Shown here piece after piece: positions 17,239 through 26,624 of a DNA stretch of 64,000 nt. Below the pieces are notes generated by a model. The model saw only the letters and a program-made list of their open reading frames with translations. It had not been told where the DNA came from and ran no database searches. The first letter of the stretch is position 1. The number at the start of each line of letters is the position of its first letter. The stretch is from assembly GCF_002973525.1 (NCBI RefSeq), contig NZ_PVEN01000007.1, positions 310,001-374,000 on the forward strand. Reading direction: 5' to 3'. A program made the translations under genes and the position numbers. This DNA comes from Paraburkholderia sp. BL21I4N1. Its GTDB lineage: Bacteria; Pseudomonadota; Gammaproteobacteria; Burkholderiales; Burkholderiaceae.

Positions 17239-19019
17239 ACGTACCCGCCATCGTGATTCTCGGCCCGGGCGCGTTGGCCACCGCGCGGCGAATTCAGACA
17301 CTGTATGCGGGTAGCCAGGTCTACGCCTTGCAAGGACGCGTGGCAGCCGACGTGCCGTACGCCGAGCTCGGCGCGCAGTTGCGCGAACTGTATGCGCGCG
17401 GTACGCCGATCGTCGCGTTGTGCGCGGCCGGCATCGTGATTCGCTGCGTCGCGCCATTGTTGACGAACAAAGGGGTCGAGCCGCCGGTGCTGGCGGTGGC
17501 CGAAGACGGCAGCGCGGTCGTACCGCTGCTCGGCGGTCTGGCCGGCGTCAATGTGATGGCCCGCGAGATCGCCGCCGCGCTGAGTGTGCCGCCCGCGATC
17601 ACGACGAGCGGCGAACTGCGGTTCGGTACCTGTGTGCTGAATCCGCCGGACGGTTACGCGCTGGCGGATATCGGGCAAGGCAAACGCTTCGTGTCGGATC
17701 TGCTGGCGGGGGAAAGCACGCGCGTCGAAGGTGAGGCGCCGTGGCTCGACGACGCGCAATTACCGCGCTCGGCATCGGCGCGCCTCGCGATTCGCGTGAC
17801 GCCGCGTTCGTGGAATGGCCGTGCGGACGAGTTGGTGATTCATCCGCGCAGCGTGGTGGCGGCGGTGACTGGCGGTGCCGGTGCTGCTGCGGATACCGCT
17901 GTGGGTTCCGCGAGTGCTGGTGTGGCTGCTAGTGCCGGGATGGCGAGTGCACGCACAAGCGCCGGGATCGCAGCAAGCGTACGCACCGCATTGAACGAAC
18001 ATGGCCTGGCGACGCTCTCGTTAGCGGCTCTGCTCGCTCCCTCGGATCGAATGGCGGATCCCGCATTGGCCCAAGCCGCCGCGGATCTCGACGTCCCACT
18101 GCGCTTCGCCCAAACCCGTCCCGAAGATGGTGACCCGCCCAGCAATCTGCTGCACGCGGCATTGCGCATCCCCTATGAAACCCTGCACGACGACCCCGAT
18201 GCGGGCGTCGCGCTTGCCCTCACGGCGCTCGCCGTCGACGCCAACACGATCGGCGCGGCACGCGGCCGCCTGACCGTGATTGGCCTGGGTCCAGGCAGCG
18301 CCGAGTTAATGGTGCCCGCCGCCCGCCTCGCGCTGGACGATGCCACCGATATCCTCGGCTACGACACCTACGTGAAAATGGCCGGTCCGTTCCGCGCCGA
18401 TCAGCAGATTCACGGCACGGACAATCGCGAGGAATTACAACGCGCGCGTCATGCGTTCGAGCTGGCGAGCGCGGGACGTTCGGTCGTGATGGTGTCCTCC
18501 GGCGACCCGGGCGTATTCGCAATGGCCGCGGCAGTACTCGAAGCGCTCGAGGCCGCCGGGAACGACGCGTGGTCCGCCGTTGAACTCGCCATCGTGCCTG
18601 GCGTGTCGGCCGCGCTGGCGACCGCCGCGCAAGCCGGTGCGCCGTTGGGTCACGACTTCTGCATGCTGTCGCTGTCGGACAATCTGAAGCCGTGGCGCAT
18701 CATCGAAACCCGTCTGCGGCACGCCGCCGAAGCGGATCTCGTGATGGCGTTCTATAACCCGATTTCGCGCGCGCGCCCGTGGCAACTGGATAAGGCGCTG
18801 GATATCGTGCGGGCGTATCGCGCGGCGGCGACGCCGGTGGTGTTGGGGCGCGACATCGGCCGGCCCGGCAGCACGCTGCGTACGGTCACGCTGGGCGAAC
18901 TGCGTTCGTCCGACGTGGATATGCGCACCATGGTGATCGTCGGTTCATCGACGACGCGGCGCTTTACACCCGGCGTTGAAGGCGGCGAATGGGTTTATAC
19001 GCCGCGATGGTATGAGTGA
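17235..19019 (+). CDS. cobJ: CbiG-CobJ fusion (cobalt-precorrin hydrolase-like / precorrin-3B C17-methyltransferase)
   Basis: This 594-aa two-part protein carries CbiG-like N-terminal, middle and C-terminal segments in residues 1-330 (VALCAAGIVIRCVAPLL, LLGGLAGVNVMAREIA, NEHGLATLSLAALLAPSDR). Residues 345-594 are CobJ/CbiH, the ring-contracting C17-methyltransferase (VIGLGPGSAELM, SSGDPGVFAMA, IVPGVSAALA, FYNPISRARP). An Ala/Ser/Gly-rich stretch of about 40 residues interrupts the CbiG part (nucleotides about 17870-17990). ATG 17235 is chosen for its ATGA overlap with cobI; ATG 17226 is an alternative. A CbiG domain, typical of the anaerobic route, beside aerobic CobG is notable. Confidence 0.9.
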   Translation: MNVPAIVILGPGALATARRIQTLYAGSQVYALQGRVAADVPYAELGAQLRELYARGTPIVALCAAGIVIRCVAPLLTNKGVEPPVLAVAEDGSAVVPLLGGLAGVNVMAREIAAALSVPPAITTSGELRFGTCVLNPPDGYALADIGQGKRFVSDLLAGESTRVEGEAPWLDDAQLPRSASARLAIRVTPRSWNGRADELVIHPRSVVAAVTGGAGAAADTAVGSASAGVAASAGMASARTSAGIAASVRTALNEHGLATLSLAALLAPSDRMADPALAQAAADLDVPLRFAQTRPEDGDPPSNLLHAALRIPYETLHDDPDAGVALALTALAVDANTIGAARGRLTVIGLGPGSAELMVPAARLALDDATDILGYDTYVKMAGPFRADQQIHGTDNREELQRARHAFELASAGRSVVMVSSGDPGVFAMAAAVLEALEAAGNDAWSAVELAIVPGVSAALATAAQAGAPLGHDFCMLSLSDNLKPWRIIETRLRHAAEADLVMAFYNPISRARPWQLDKALDIVRAYRAAATPVVLGRDIGRPGSTLRTVTLGELRSSDVDMRTMVIVGSSTTRRFTPGVEGGEWVYTPRWYE

Positions 19020-19148
19020 AACGGGACGCGCCGCCACCGCCGCCACGTTGTCGCAGGCGGCACGTAATGCCGTTCGATCCATGCGACGGTAGAGCCCGGT
19101 CATGATGTTCCTGACTGGTTCACGGCCTGACGGCGCTACGGAAAACGC

Positions 19149-21773
19149 CTACGCCGCCACTTTCAAATCGTCGATAGCCCGTTGCCGCACGCCCAGATCG
19201 TCCCACAACTCCGGATGACAGGTGAACACCAGAATCTGATGCCGTGTGGCCGCGTCGAGCAACGCGCGCTTGATCGCATCGCGGCGCGCGGCGTCGGTAT
19301 GCACGGCGGCGTCGTCGAGCATCAGCAAGGTCGGACGGCCCGACGCCTTCAGCAGGTCCGCATAGGCGAGCCGCGTCAGGATGCCGAGTTGCTCGCGCGT
19401 GCCGAAGCTCAGCGCATCGAGCATCTCCGCGCGGCCGTCGCGTGCTAGCGTCGCGGGGCTCAGATCGTCGCCGAGCGCGATCGTCGATTGCGGGAAAATT
19501 CGGCGCAGGTAATAGCCGAGCCGCTCGGTCAACGGCGCACGCAATTGCGCGACCGCCGCGTCGCGTTCGTCCACCAGCACTTCGTCGAGCAAGCTCAATG
19601 CGCCGGCCCGCAGGCTTAACTCTTCCTTGCGACGCGTGGCCTGTTCGACGCGCGCCGTCACCGCCGCCAAACGTTCACCGAGCCCGGACGCGCCGACCGT
19701 TTCCAGTTGGCTGCGCAGCTCCGCGATTTTCACTGCACGGTGATGTTGTTCACTGCGCGCCATTTCCGCCGACGCGCGATAACGCTTCGCCTCCGCCGCC
19801 GGATCGTCCAGCCGCGCCGCCTGCCATTCGCGCTCGCGCGCTTCGTGCTGCTTGCGCTGCGCGTCGACCTGGACGCGCTGTTCGACGATTTTCGTCTGCC
19901 ACTGCGCGCGGTTGCGGCGGAAGCTTTCATCGCTCAACTGCGCTTCCTTGCTCTGCCATTGCGCGGCTAACGATTCCGCGTTGGCGACGCCGGTCGACCT
20001 TTTCTCCGCTGCCAGTGCCAACACTTTACGCGCGGCGTCCAACGCCTCGCGCGCGCTCCCGGCGTTGCGGCGCGCTTCGTCGAGCGGCGGCGCGGCGGAT
20101 ACATCGGGCAAGTGCTTCAGCCGGTCGCTCGACGCCTGCCAACGCGCGGTCGCCGAAGCCAACGCCGCGCGCAGCGCGTCGATGCCTTGCGGTGCATGGA
20201 CCTTGAGAATCCCGGCGTGGCTTTTCTCCTGCGCGACGAGCGTCTTCCATTTTTCGCGCCTGAGTTCCCCTTCGACGAGCGACGTCACGCCTAAAGCCTG
20301 CAGCAACTGCGCATGCTGCGCTTCGAGCGACACCAGTTCGGTCAACCGCGCGGACAGATCGGAGACGCCCGGAATCACCCGCAATTCCCCGAGGTCGCCG
20401 AGATCGATCAGCTTTTCCTCGTCGACACGCAGCACGCCGTCACCGCTCACCGTTGTCTGGTTGACGGCAATCGCGCCGCTCAGCCTGTATTCGATGCGCG
20501 TCATCGCCGCTTCGGTGCGAGCGCGCAACACCGTCAATTCGCCGTCGAGCGTGGCGAGCCGTTTTAGTTTCGTTTCGTCGATTTCGACGGCCGCCGCCGC
20601 CCGAGCGGCTTCGAGCACGGCTTCATTCGCCTGGCTGGCCGCCTGGATGGCCACGTCCAGCCGCTGGCTTTCGGTCTCGTACAGGCCGATCTGGTTGCGC
20701 AAGTCGGCTGCGGTTACCGCGGCGTTCGCAAGGTCGAGCGCACGGTCGGCCGCCACGGATGCCTGCTCGAATTGCGTGACGCTCACCGCGGCTTGCTCAT
20801 ATTCCGTTTGTATCGTGGCTACGCCGGCTCTTGCCACGTCGAGCTGCCGCCGCTCGCGTGCGACGGTCGCTTCCAGTTCAACCGCGTTCTGCTCCTGTTG
20901 CAACGACAGCGCGAGTTCCGCTTCGCCCAGTTTCAACGTGTGCACCAACCCCTCCAGCCCGCGCTCCAGTTCCGCAGCGGCCTCGGCACGCTGTTGCGCC
21001 AGCATGGCCTTCTGTTCATGAAGTTCCCACGGACGCTTGCGTTCCGTGTCTTCGAACGTTTCCTGCTGCGTCGCGAGGCGCGCAATGTTCTCTTCGAATT
21101 GCAGACGCTGCTGTTCGAGCCCGTCGCGCTCCGCGATCAAACCGGCGAGCGTCTGCTCCACTTCGGCCAGCGGCCCGGTGGCTTTCTGCGTGCGCGCCGT
21201 GAGCAATTGCCGGAGTTCGCGTTGCACGGCGACGATCAACGCGTCTTCGCCGGCCGATTCGCTGCTGCCCGATAGTTGCGACAACGCATCGCGCAGGTAC
21301 TGCGCCGCGTGGCCGGTGGAATCGCGTACCTCCTGCGTGCCGCCTTGTTGCACCCACAACAAACCGGGCACGCCCGCGTTCTCGGCCTTCAAGGGCCCAC
21401 GCGACGCACGCGAAAAGCCGAGCAACGCGGCGAGTTTGTCTTCGGCTTCGTCTTCACCGAACACGCTCTGGCCGATCGTCAACTCGCAGCGCTGCCGCGT
21501 GACGAACTGTTTCGACAAGCGGCACGCGGTGCCGTCCAGATTGAAACTGACTTCAACGGACGGTTGTCCGCTCGCCTTGCTCCACGGCAACAAATCCTTC
21601 AGATGCGAAGCCTTGTAGCGCTCCAGAAACACCACGCGGACGGCTTCGGCAATCGTACTTTTACCGGCCTCGTTCGGCCCGACGAACAGGTTGAGTCCCG
21701 GTTGCAGATTGTCGATCACAATCCGCCCCGCAAACTGCCTGAATTCCTGAATCGCGATACTTTCCAACTTCAT
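19149..21773 (-). CDS. SbcC/Rad50/YhaN-like SMC-family ATPase
   Basis: The 874-aa protein has an ABC-type ATPase head split by a long coiled coil. Walker A GPNEAGKST is at residues 32-40. Glu/Gln/Ala-rich helices run from about 170 to 680. The signature-like LSFGTREQLGILTRLAYADLL and the Walker B-like LLMLDDAAVHTD are near the C-terminus. This is the plan of Rad50/SbcC/YhaN DNA-end processing ATPases. No CxxC zinc hook is visible in the coiled coil. It overlaps the upstream metallophosphoesterase gene by 4 bp, so the two form an Mre11-Rad50-like (YhaO-YhaN-like) pair, probably for DNA repair. Confidence 0.85.
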   Translation of the reverse strand: MKLESIAIQEFRQFAGRIVIDNLQPGLNLFVGPNEAGKSTIAEAVRVVFLERYKASHLKDLLPWSKASGQPSVEVSFNLDGTACRLSKQFVTRQRCELTIGQSVFGEDEAEDKLAALLGFSRASRGPLKAENAGVPGLLWVQQGGTQEVRDSTGHAAQYLRDALSQLSGSSESAGEDALIVAVQRELRQLLTARTQKATGPLAEVEQTLAGLIAERDGLEQQRLQFEENIARLATQQETFEDTERKRPWELHEQKAMLAQQRAEAAAELERGLEGLVHTLKLGEAELALSLQQEQNAVELEATVARERRQLDVARAGVATIQTEYEQAAVSVTQFEQASVAADRALDLANAAVTAADLRNQIGLYETESQRLDVAIQAASQANEAVLEAARAAAAVEIDETKLKRLATLDGELTVLRARTEAAMTRIEYRLSGAIAVNQTTVSGDGVLRVDEEKLIDLGDLGELRVIPGVSDLSARLTELVSLEAQHAQLLQALGVTSLVEGELRREKWKTLVAQEKSHAGILKVHAPQGIDALRAALASATARWQASSDRLKHLPDVSAAPPLDEARRNAGSAREALDAARKVLALAAEKRSTGVANAESLAAQWQSKEAQLSDESFRRNRAQWQTKIVEQRVQVDAQRKQHEAREREWQAARLDDPAAEAKRYRASAEMARSEQHHRAVKIAELRSQLETVGASGLGERLAAVTARVEQATRRKEELSLRAGALSLLDEVLVDERDAAVAQLRAPLTERLGYYLRRIFPQSTIALGDDLSPATLARDGRAEMLDALSFGTREQLGILTRLAYADLLKASGRPTLLMLDDAAVHTDAARRDAIKRALLDAATRHQILVFTCHPELWDDLGVRQRAIDDLKVAA

Positions 21774-22912
21774 GCGGACCTCGCTTCGCGCGGCAGTTCA
21801 CGTTGAAAGCGCGCCAGAAGCAATAACGCTTCCGCCGCGCGCTCGATCTGTTGCGGGTCGGACTGCGGGTCTTCCTGCAAGCCGCGCAGACGCGCCACGA
21901 CTTTCGCGAGATAACCGCTTTGCGCGCCGAGTTCCGCGAGATCGGCGGCGGTGGGCAGCACTTGCAGGCCGCTCAGATCGACGCGCAGCGCGCGCACGCG
22001 TGCGCGCGCCTCCTCGACCGCGACATGGATCGCTTCGGCGTCCGCCAGCGCGGTCGTGCCGCTCACCGCCACGCGCAGCACGTCGTGGCTGACGAGCGCT
22101 GCCAGCCGGGTTTTGAGCGCGTCCACGTCGGTCGGCACCGCGATCGTTTCGTCCCAGCGATGCCACTGATATTGACCGACCCGCACCGCCTCGACGACCG
22201 GCGTGGCGCCCGGCTCGCTCACGGTCACGTCGAGCATGAAGCCCGGATCGTTGGCGCGGAACCGGTCCTGTTCGTGCGTGCCAGCGTACCAGGTGCGCGC
22301 GTCGACGCGCAGATGACCGTGCCAGTCGCCCAGGGCGAGATAGTCGAGACGCGCGCTCACGGCGCGCGTCGGCGCGATGGGATTCGACGAGTCGATGCCT
22401 TCCTGCAGAATCCCGCTCACGCTGCCGTGCGCGAGGCCGATGCGGTGATAGCCCGGCGGTGTCTCCGTCGTGTCGAAGAAGCCGGTGGTGTCGTCGTACG
22501 TAATGCGTTGCGTGAGCGGCGCGCACAGTAGCGCGGCACGGCACTCGTCCAGCAGCAACACGCCGGGCTCGAGCACCACGCGCACGTTCGACGCAATGCA
22601 GTTCAGCCGCTGCGCGCGGGTCCACACGCTCTCCACCAGCGCCGCGTCGTGATTGCCCGGCAGCATGATCCACGCGCCGCTGAACGCTTGCAGCGCGCCG
22701 AACAAACGGCGGATCACCGTGTCCGACACGGTCTGCAGATCGAATACGTCGCCCGCCACCAGCACCGCGTCGACCTTGCGCGCGGCCGCTTCCGTCGCGA
22801 TGCGGCGCACGGTTTCGAATCGCGCCTCCGCCAGATGCGCGGCTTCGTCCGGCTCGAACTGGCCGAATTGCGTGCCGATCTGCCAATCCGCGGTGTGCAG
22901 AAACCTGATCAC
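21770..22912 (-). CDS. SbcD/Mre11/YhaO-like DNA repair metallophosphoesterase
   Basis: The 380-aa protein has the calcineurin-like phosphoesterase motifs GDVFD, GNHD, LAHGSVSG and GDWHGH, which bind two metal ions in Mre11/SbcD/YhaO nucleases. Motif I reads HTADWQIG, with glutamine where SbcD and Mre11 usually have the DxH histidine. The C-terminal 150 residues form a capping or DNA-binding region ending in a helical tail. It is first of a two-gene operon with the Rad50-like ATPase (4-bp overlap). Nuclease action on DNA ends is the family role; activity with the altered motif I is uncertain. Confidence 0.85.
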   Translation of the reverse strand: MIRFLHTADWQIGTQFGQFEPDEAAHLAEARFETVRRIATEAAARKVDAVLVAGDVFDLQTVSDTVIRRLFGALQAFSGAWIMLPGNHDAALVESVWTRAQRLNCIASNVRVVLEPGVLLLDECRAALLCAPLTQRITYDDTTGFFDTTETPPGYHRIGLAHGSVSGILQEGIDSSNPIAPTRAVSARLDYLALGDWHGHLRVDARTWYAGTHEQDRFRANDPGFMLDVTVSEPGATPVVEAVRVGQYQWHRWDETIAVPTDVDALKTRLAALVSHDVLRVAVSGTTALADAEAIHVAVEEARARVRALRVDLSGLQVLPTAADLAELGAQSGYLAKVVARLRGLQEDPQSDPQQIERAAEALLLLARFQRELPREARSA

Positions 22913-23102
22913 TGTGCCTCCATGGCGTTCAATTACACGACCTCGCAGTCTAACCGCGAATGTTACCGCGCCGAGGCGCTAAAGAGAGCCTCACGCCGCG
23001 CGGTTGGCGCATTGGCCGACGAGCGGCGCTACACTCGCGTGTCTGGACGTGTACCGACCGTGCCGTCTCATTGCCTCGGACTCGAACCTTGCCTAATCGC
23101 CG

Positions 23103-24383
23103 ATGAATAAAGCAATCGAACTGAAACAGGCCAAGCGCACGCCTTTATTGCTGTTGCTCGCCGCGGCCTGCGTTTTCGTAGCGACCGCGTTCATGCCGCG
23201 TGGCGTGTGGGTGGACGGCATCAAGGCCGTGGCCGAAGCCGCGATGGTCGGCGCGCTCGCCGACTGGTTCGCGGTGGCCGCGCTGTTTCGCCGTGTGCCG
23301 ATCCCGATTGTCTCCGCGCACACCGCGATCATTCCGCGCAACAAGCATAAGATCGCCGACAACCTCGCGGTGTTCGTGCAGGACAAATTTCTCGACGTGC
23401 CCTCGCTGGTCGGGTTGATCAAACGGCACGATCCGGCGCGGAGCATCACCGGCTGGCTGACCGAGCCGGCCAATACCGCGCGCCTCGGCGACTACGTCGT
23501 GAAGCTCACGGGCGGCATTCTGGAATTGACCGACGACGTACGGATTCAAAGCTTCATCAAGGATGCGCTGCGCGACGTGCTCAACAAGGTGGACCTGTCG
23601 CAGTCGATGGGCTCCATTCTCGACACGCTCACCAAAGACGGCCGCCACCAGGAGTTGCTCGACGCCGGCATCGAACAGGTCGTGACGCTGCTGCGCGAAC
23701 CGCAGGCGCGCGAGTTTATCGCCGAGCGGATCGTCGACTGGGTCAAGAGCGAATATCCGAAGATGGAAAAGATTCTGCCGTCCGCATGGCTCGGCGAGAA
23801 AGGCGCGGAGGCCATCGCCAATACCGTGGACCGCATGCTGCAGCAGATCAGCGACAACCCCACTCACGAGTTACGCGAGCGTTTCGACGAGGCCGCGCAC
23901 AAACTGATCGTCAAACTGAAAACCGATCCGGCGTTCCTGCAGAAAGGCGAAGACCTGAAGCGCTATCTGGTAGAAGGCGACGCGCTCGGCACATATGTGA
24001 AGGACATGTGGGGCGAATTGCGCGCCTGGCTCAAACGCGATCTGCAGCGCCCTGATTCCGCCTTGCATGCGCGTGTGATGGCAATGGGCCAATGGGTCGG
24101 CCGCGAACTGGCGAACGATCCCGCGCTGCGGCAATCGTTGAACGATCATCTGGAAGACGCGGCACGCGCCATGGCGCCGGAGTTCGCGCAGTTCCTCACG
24201 CGTCATATCAGCGATACGGTCAAGAACTGGGATTCGCGTGAGATGTCGCGGCAGATCGAGTTGAATATCGGCAAGGACCTGCAGTACATCCGGATCAACG
24301 GGACGATCGTCGGCGGCTTTATTGGCTTGTTACTGTATGGGAGTTCGTTGCTGTTTGAGATGCTGCGCGCACACATTCAGTGA
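23103..24383 (+). CDS. DUF445 family membrane-associated protein (YjiN-like)
   Basis: The 426-aa protein has a hydrophobic N-terminal segment (TPLLLLLAAACVFVATAF) and a conserved EAAMVGALADWFAVAALFRRVPIPIVSAHTAIIPRNKHKIADNL region that is diagnostic of DUF445. A long amphipathic helical middle follows, and a C-terminal membrane segment (INGTIVGGFIGLLLYGSSLLFEML). Such proteins are probably inner-membrane anchored at both ends; their function is unknown. It is monocistronic, divergent from the Mre11/Rad50-like pair. Confidence 0.85.
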   Translation: MNKAIELKQAKRTPLLLLLAAACVFVATAFMPRGVWVDGIKAVAEAAMVGALADWFAVAALFRRVPIPIVSAHTAIIPRNKHKIADNLAVFVQDKFLDVPSLVGLIKRHDPARSITGWLTEPANTARLGDYVVKLTGGILELTDDVRIQSFIKDALRDVLNKVDLSQSMGSILDTLTKDGRHQELLDAGIEQVVTLLREPQAREFIAERIVDWVKSEYPKMEKILPSAWLGEKGAEAIANTVDRMLQQISDNPTHELRERFDEAAHKLIVKLKTDPAFLQKGEDLKRYLVEGDALGTYVKDMWGELRAWLKRDLQRPDSALHARVMAMGQWVGRELANDPALRQSLNDHLEDAARAMAPEFAQFLTRHISDTVKNWDSREMSRQIELNIGKDLQYIRINGTIVGGFIGLLLYGSSLLFEMLRAHIQ

Positions 24384-24469
24384 TTAGCCTGCCGCGCCTA
24401 CCAGGCAAAAGACGATGCCATGCCTGCGCTTTGCCACCACTCGACCTGTATTCAATCTACTGACCACGA

Positions 24470-24943
24470 ATGACGAGCCCTTACTTGATTCGCCGTGCCC
24501 GCGCCACCGATCTACCGACGATCTATCTCGGTGAGCGAGACTACATCCGGCAGATCGAACCGCAGCAGGAAGCACGCTGGACGGATGGCATGCACTTTCA
24601 TCTGAAACAATGGACGAACGATCTCGATCGCATGTTCATCGCCGAATCGGGTGAATCGGCAGTGGGCTATTTCTTTTGGGAAGTTCACGGCGAGGCGGCG
24701 GTTCTCGCATCGATTTATGTCATCCCGGATCGGCGCGGCAATGGGCTCGGTCAGCAACTGCTCGCGCAGTTCATCGCCGATGCCCGTGCGCAAGGTTTTA
24801 GCCAACTAACGCTGGGGGTGAAGGCAGACAATCCGGCACGCCGTCTCTATGAAAAAGCGGGCTTTAGCTATACGCACGACGAACATGGCTATCGTCATTA
24901 CGTCTATCCGACAGCCGGGCGGACAACGAACACGGAAGTCTGA
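24470..24943 (+). CDS. GNAT-family N-acetyltransferase
   Basis: This 157-aa GNAT protein has the acetyl-CoA-binding motif A as IYVIPDRRGNGLGQQLLAQF, followed by LGVKADNPARRLYEKAGF. It opens IRRARATDLPTIY, as RimI-like GNATs do. It transfers an acetyl group from acetyl-CoA to an amine; the substrate is unknown. It follows the DUF445 gene by 86 bp on the same strand and converges on a LysR gene. Confidence 0.87.
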   Translation: MTSPYLIRRARATDLPTIYLGERDYIRQIEPQQEARWTDGMHFHLKQWTNDLDRMFIAESGESAVGYFFWEVHGEAAVLASIYVIPDRRGNGLGQQLLAQFIADARAQGFSQLTLGVKADNPARRLYEKAGFSYTHDEHGYRHYVYPTAGRTTNTEV

Positions 24944-24991
24944 ACCGCTCACGTAAATGGTCGAAGCGGGTCTCCCCGTCAAACGACCGCC

Positions 24992-25840
24992 CTAAACCCG
25001 CATCCCGGCGAGGATCTGCTCGGCGAGAAAATCGCAAGGCGACCGGTCCGACCGGGCGCTGCGGGCCAACACCACTTCGAGTTCATCCAGCGGCGGCAGG
25101 CCTTCGTTCTGCGACAACTGCGCCAGATGCGCCGGCACGCTGCACCTGGCGAGCGGCGCGACCGCAAGGCCGGCGTCCACCATGCTGATGAGGCCCAGCA
25201 GACTCGGGCTTTCGTACGACATGCGGTATTTGATGTTCTCCCGCTGAAGCGCGCGAATCGCATTGGCACGCGCCGTACTCCCCTGCGCGAACACGGCAAT
25301 CGGCAAGGGGCGTTCCTTCCACACTTTTCTGGTCGACGATCCCACCCACACCATGGGCTCGAACCGGATAAATTCGCTCGCGACGCCCTTCACTCTGGTG
25401 ATGCAGGCAAGGTCCAGCGTATTGTCTTTCAGCAATGCGACGAGCGCGGTACTGGCGAGACCAATGACCCGAATGTCGACGCGCGGATGGGCCGCCGCGA
25501 ATTTGCCCAGCACCTGTGGCAGCAGCGACGACGCGTAGTCGTCGGGCACGCCGATCGTAACGCGGCCCTTCATCTCCGGGCGCACGATCGACGCCCACGC
25601 CTCCTCCCGCATGGCCAGCATGCGCCGGCCGTAGTCCGCGAGCGTCTTGCCCTCCGCCGTAATCAGGACGTTACGCGTACTGCGCTCGAACAGCGGTTTG
25701 CCAAGCGCGTCCTCGAGCGCCTTGATCTGCATGCTGACCGCCGACGGCGACCGGTGCACCGACTCCGCACCGCCAACGAACGATCCCGTCTCGGCAACCG
25801 CCACCACCATTTCCAGTACATCGAGATCGAGTTTCTTCAT
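24992..25840 (-). CDS. LysR-family regulator
   Basis: The 282-aa protein has an N-terminal HTH (VVAVAETGSFVGGAESVHRSPSAVSMQIKALEDALGKPLFER) and a ligand-binding domain with GRVTIGVPDDYASSLLPQVLGKF. It is divergent from a LysE-family exporter gene. That pairing usually means the regulator senses the amino acid or analogue exported and switches the exporter on, as LysG does for lysE. Confidence 0.87.
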   Translation of the reverse strand: MKKLDLDVLEMVVAVAETGSFVGGAESVHRSPSAVSMQIKALEDALGKPLFERSTRNVLITAEGKTLADYGRRMLAMREEAWASIVRPEMKGRVTIGVPDDYASSLLPQVLGKFAAAHPRVDIRVIGLASTALVALLKDNTLDLACITRVKGVASEFIRFEPMVWVGSSTRKVWKERPLPIAVFAQGSTARANAIRALQRENIKYRMSYESPSLLGLISMVDAGLAVAPLARCSVPAHLAQLSQNEGLPPLDELEVVLARSARSDRSPCDFLAEQILAGMRV

Positions 25841-25868
25841 ATTCGTCAGAAAATCTGAGCAATGGATT

Positions 25869-25895
25869 CAGTTTAATGCGTTTTACTTGAAACTG
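25869..25895. promoter_or_regulatory. candidate LysR operator between lysR and lysE-like genes
   Basis: CAGTTT (25869-25874) and AAACTG (25890-25895) form a 6-bp inverted repeat spaced by 15 bases in the 102-bp divergent promoter region. Arm spacing and position fit a LysR-type activation site; no direct support beyond this. Confidence 0.4.
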
Positions 25896-25942
25896 CATCG
25901 AACCGATACTGTGAGCGACGATCTCTTGAAGGAGCGGTGAAC

Positions 25943-26590
25943 ATGCACGGTACGGCGTCGATTTATGGATTTCTCGCGGTAGGCGGCATGCTGGCCGTGA
26001 CACCGGGTCCGAATATGGTCTACGTCATGTCGCGTTCGATCGCGCAAGGGCGCACCGCCGGACTGATATCGCTGGCGGGGGTGATGCTGGGATATCTCTT
26101 CTATATGTTTTCAGCCGCGTTCGGCATCACGGCACTGTTTTTAAGCGTGCCGTATGCGGGCAGCGTGCTGGGTGCGGTGGGCGCCGCGTACCTGTTTTAC
26201 CTTGCGTGGCAGGCCGTAAAACCTGGCGGCCGCTCTCCGTTGGAGGTTCGCGATCTCCCCCGCGAACAGCCGCGCCGGCTTCTCGCCATGGGCGCCACGA
26301 CCAGCCTGTTGAATCCCAAACTCGCGATGATTTTTCTGTCGCTGCTACCGCAATTCATCGACTATCAAGCGGGTGGCGTGTTGAGGCAATCGCTCGTGCT
26401 CGGGTCGTCCTTGATCGTTGCGTTCGCCTCGGTCAATGGCTTCGTGGCGATCTGCTCCGGGAGCATGGCGACGTTTCTCGCGAGCCGCCCAAGGCTTCTG
26501 CTGGCACAACGCTGGGTCATGGGTTGCGTTCTGCTTGCCCTCGGCGGCCATATGGCGGTCGATGCGGTGAGGCTGGCCGGCGGCCATTGA
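25943..26590 (+). CDS. LysE/RhtB-family amino-acid exporter
   Basis: The 215-aa inner-membrane protein has six hydrophobic segments and the LysE/RhtB hallmark GGMLAVTPGPNMVYVMSRSIAQGR near the start, followed by GVMLGYLFYMF. ATG 25943 is chosen because GGAG (25931-25934) is 8 bases upstream; the GTG at 25937 is too close to it. It should export an amino acid or related metabolite and is likely controlled by the divergent LysR protein. Confidence 0.88.
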   Translation: MHGTASIYGFLAVGGMLAVTPGPNMVYVMSRSIAQGRTAGLISLAGVMLGYLFYMFSAAFGITALFLSVPYAGSVLGAVGAAYLFYLAWQAVKPGGRSPLEVRDLPREQPRRLLAMGATTSLLNPKLAMIFLSLLPQFIDYQAGGVLRQSLVLGSSLIVAFASVNGFVAICSGSMATFLASRPRLLLAQRWVMGCVLLALGGHMAVDAVRLAGGH

Positions 26591-26624
26591 TCCGGCGTCT
26601 TGCGACGTGTCAGCTCGGAGCGGT

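Noticed and set aside
19149..22912. The Rad50/Mre11-like pair as an anti-phage defence island
   Set aside because: No neighbouring restriction, toxin, nuclease or reverse-transcriptase genes, and the DUF445 and GNAT neighbours are ordinary. DNA repair is the simpler reading.
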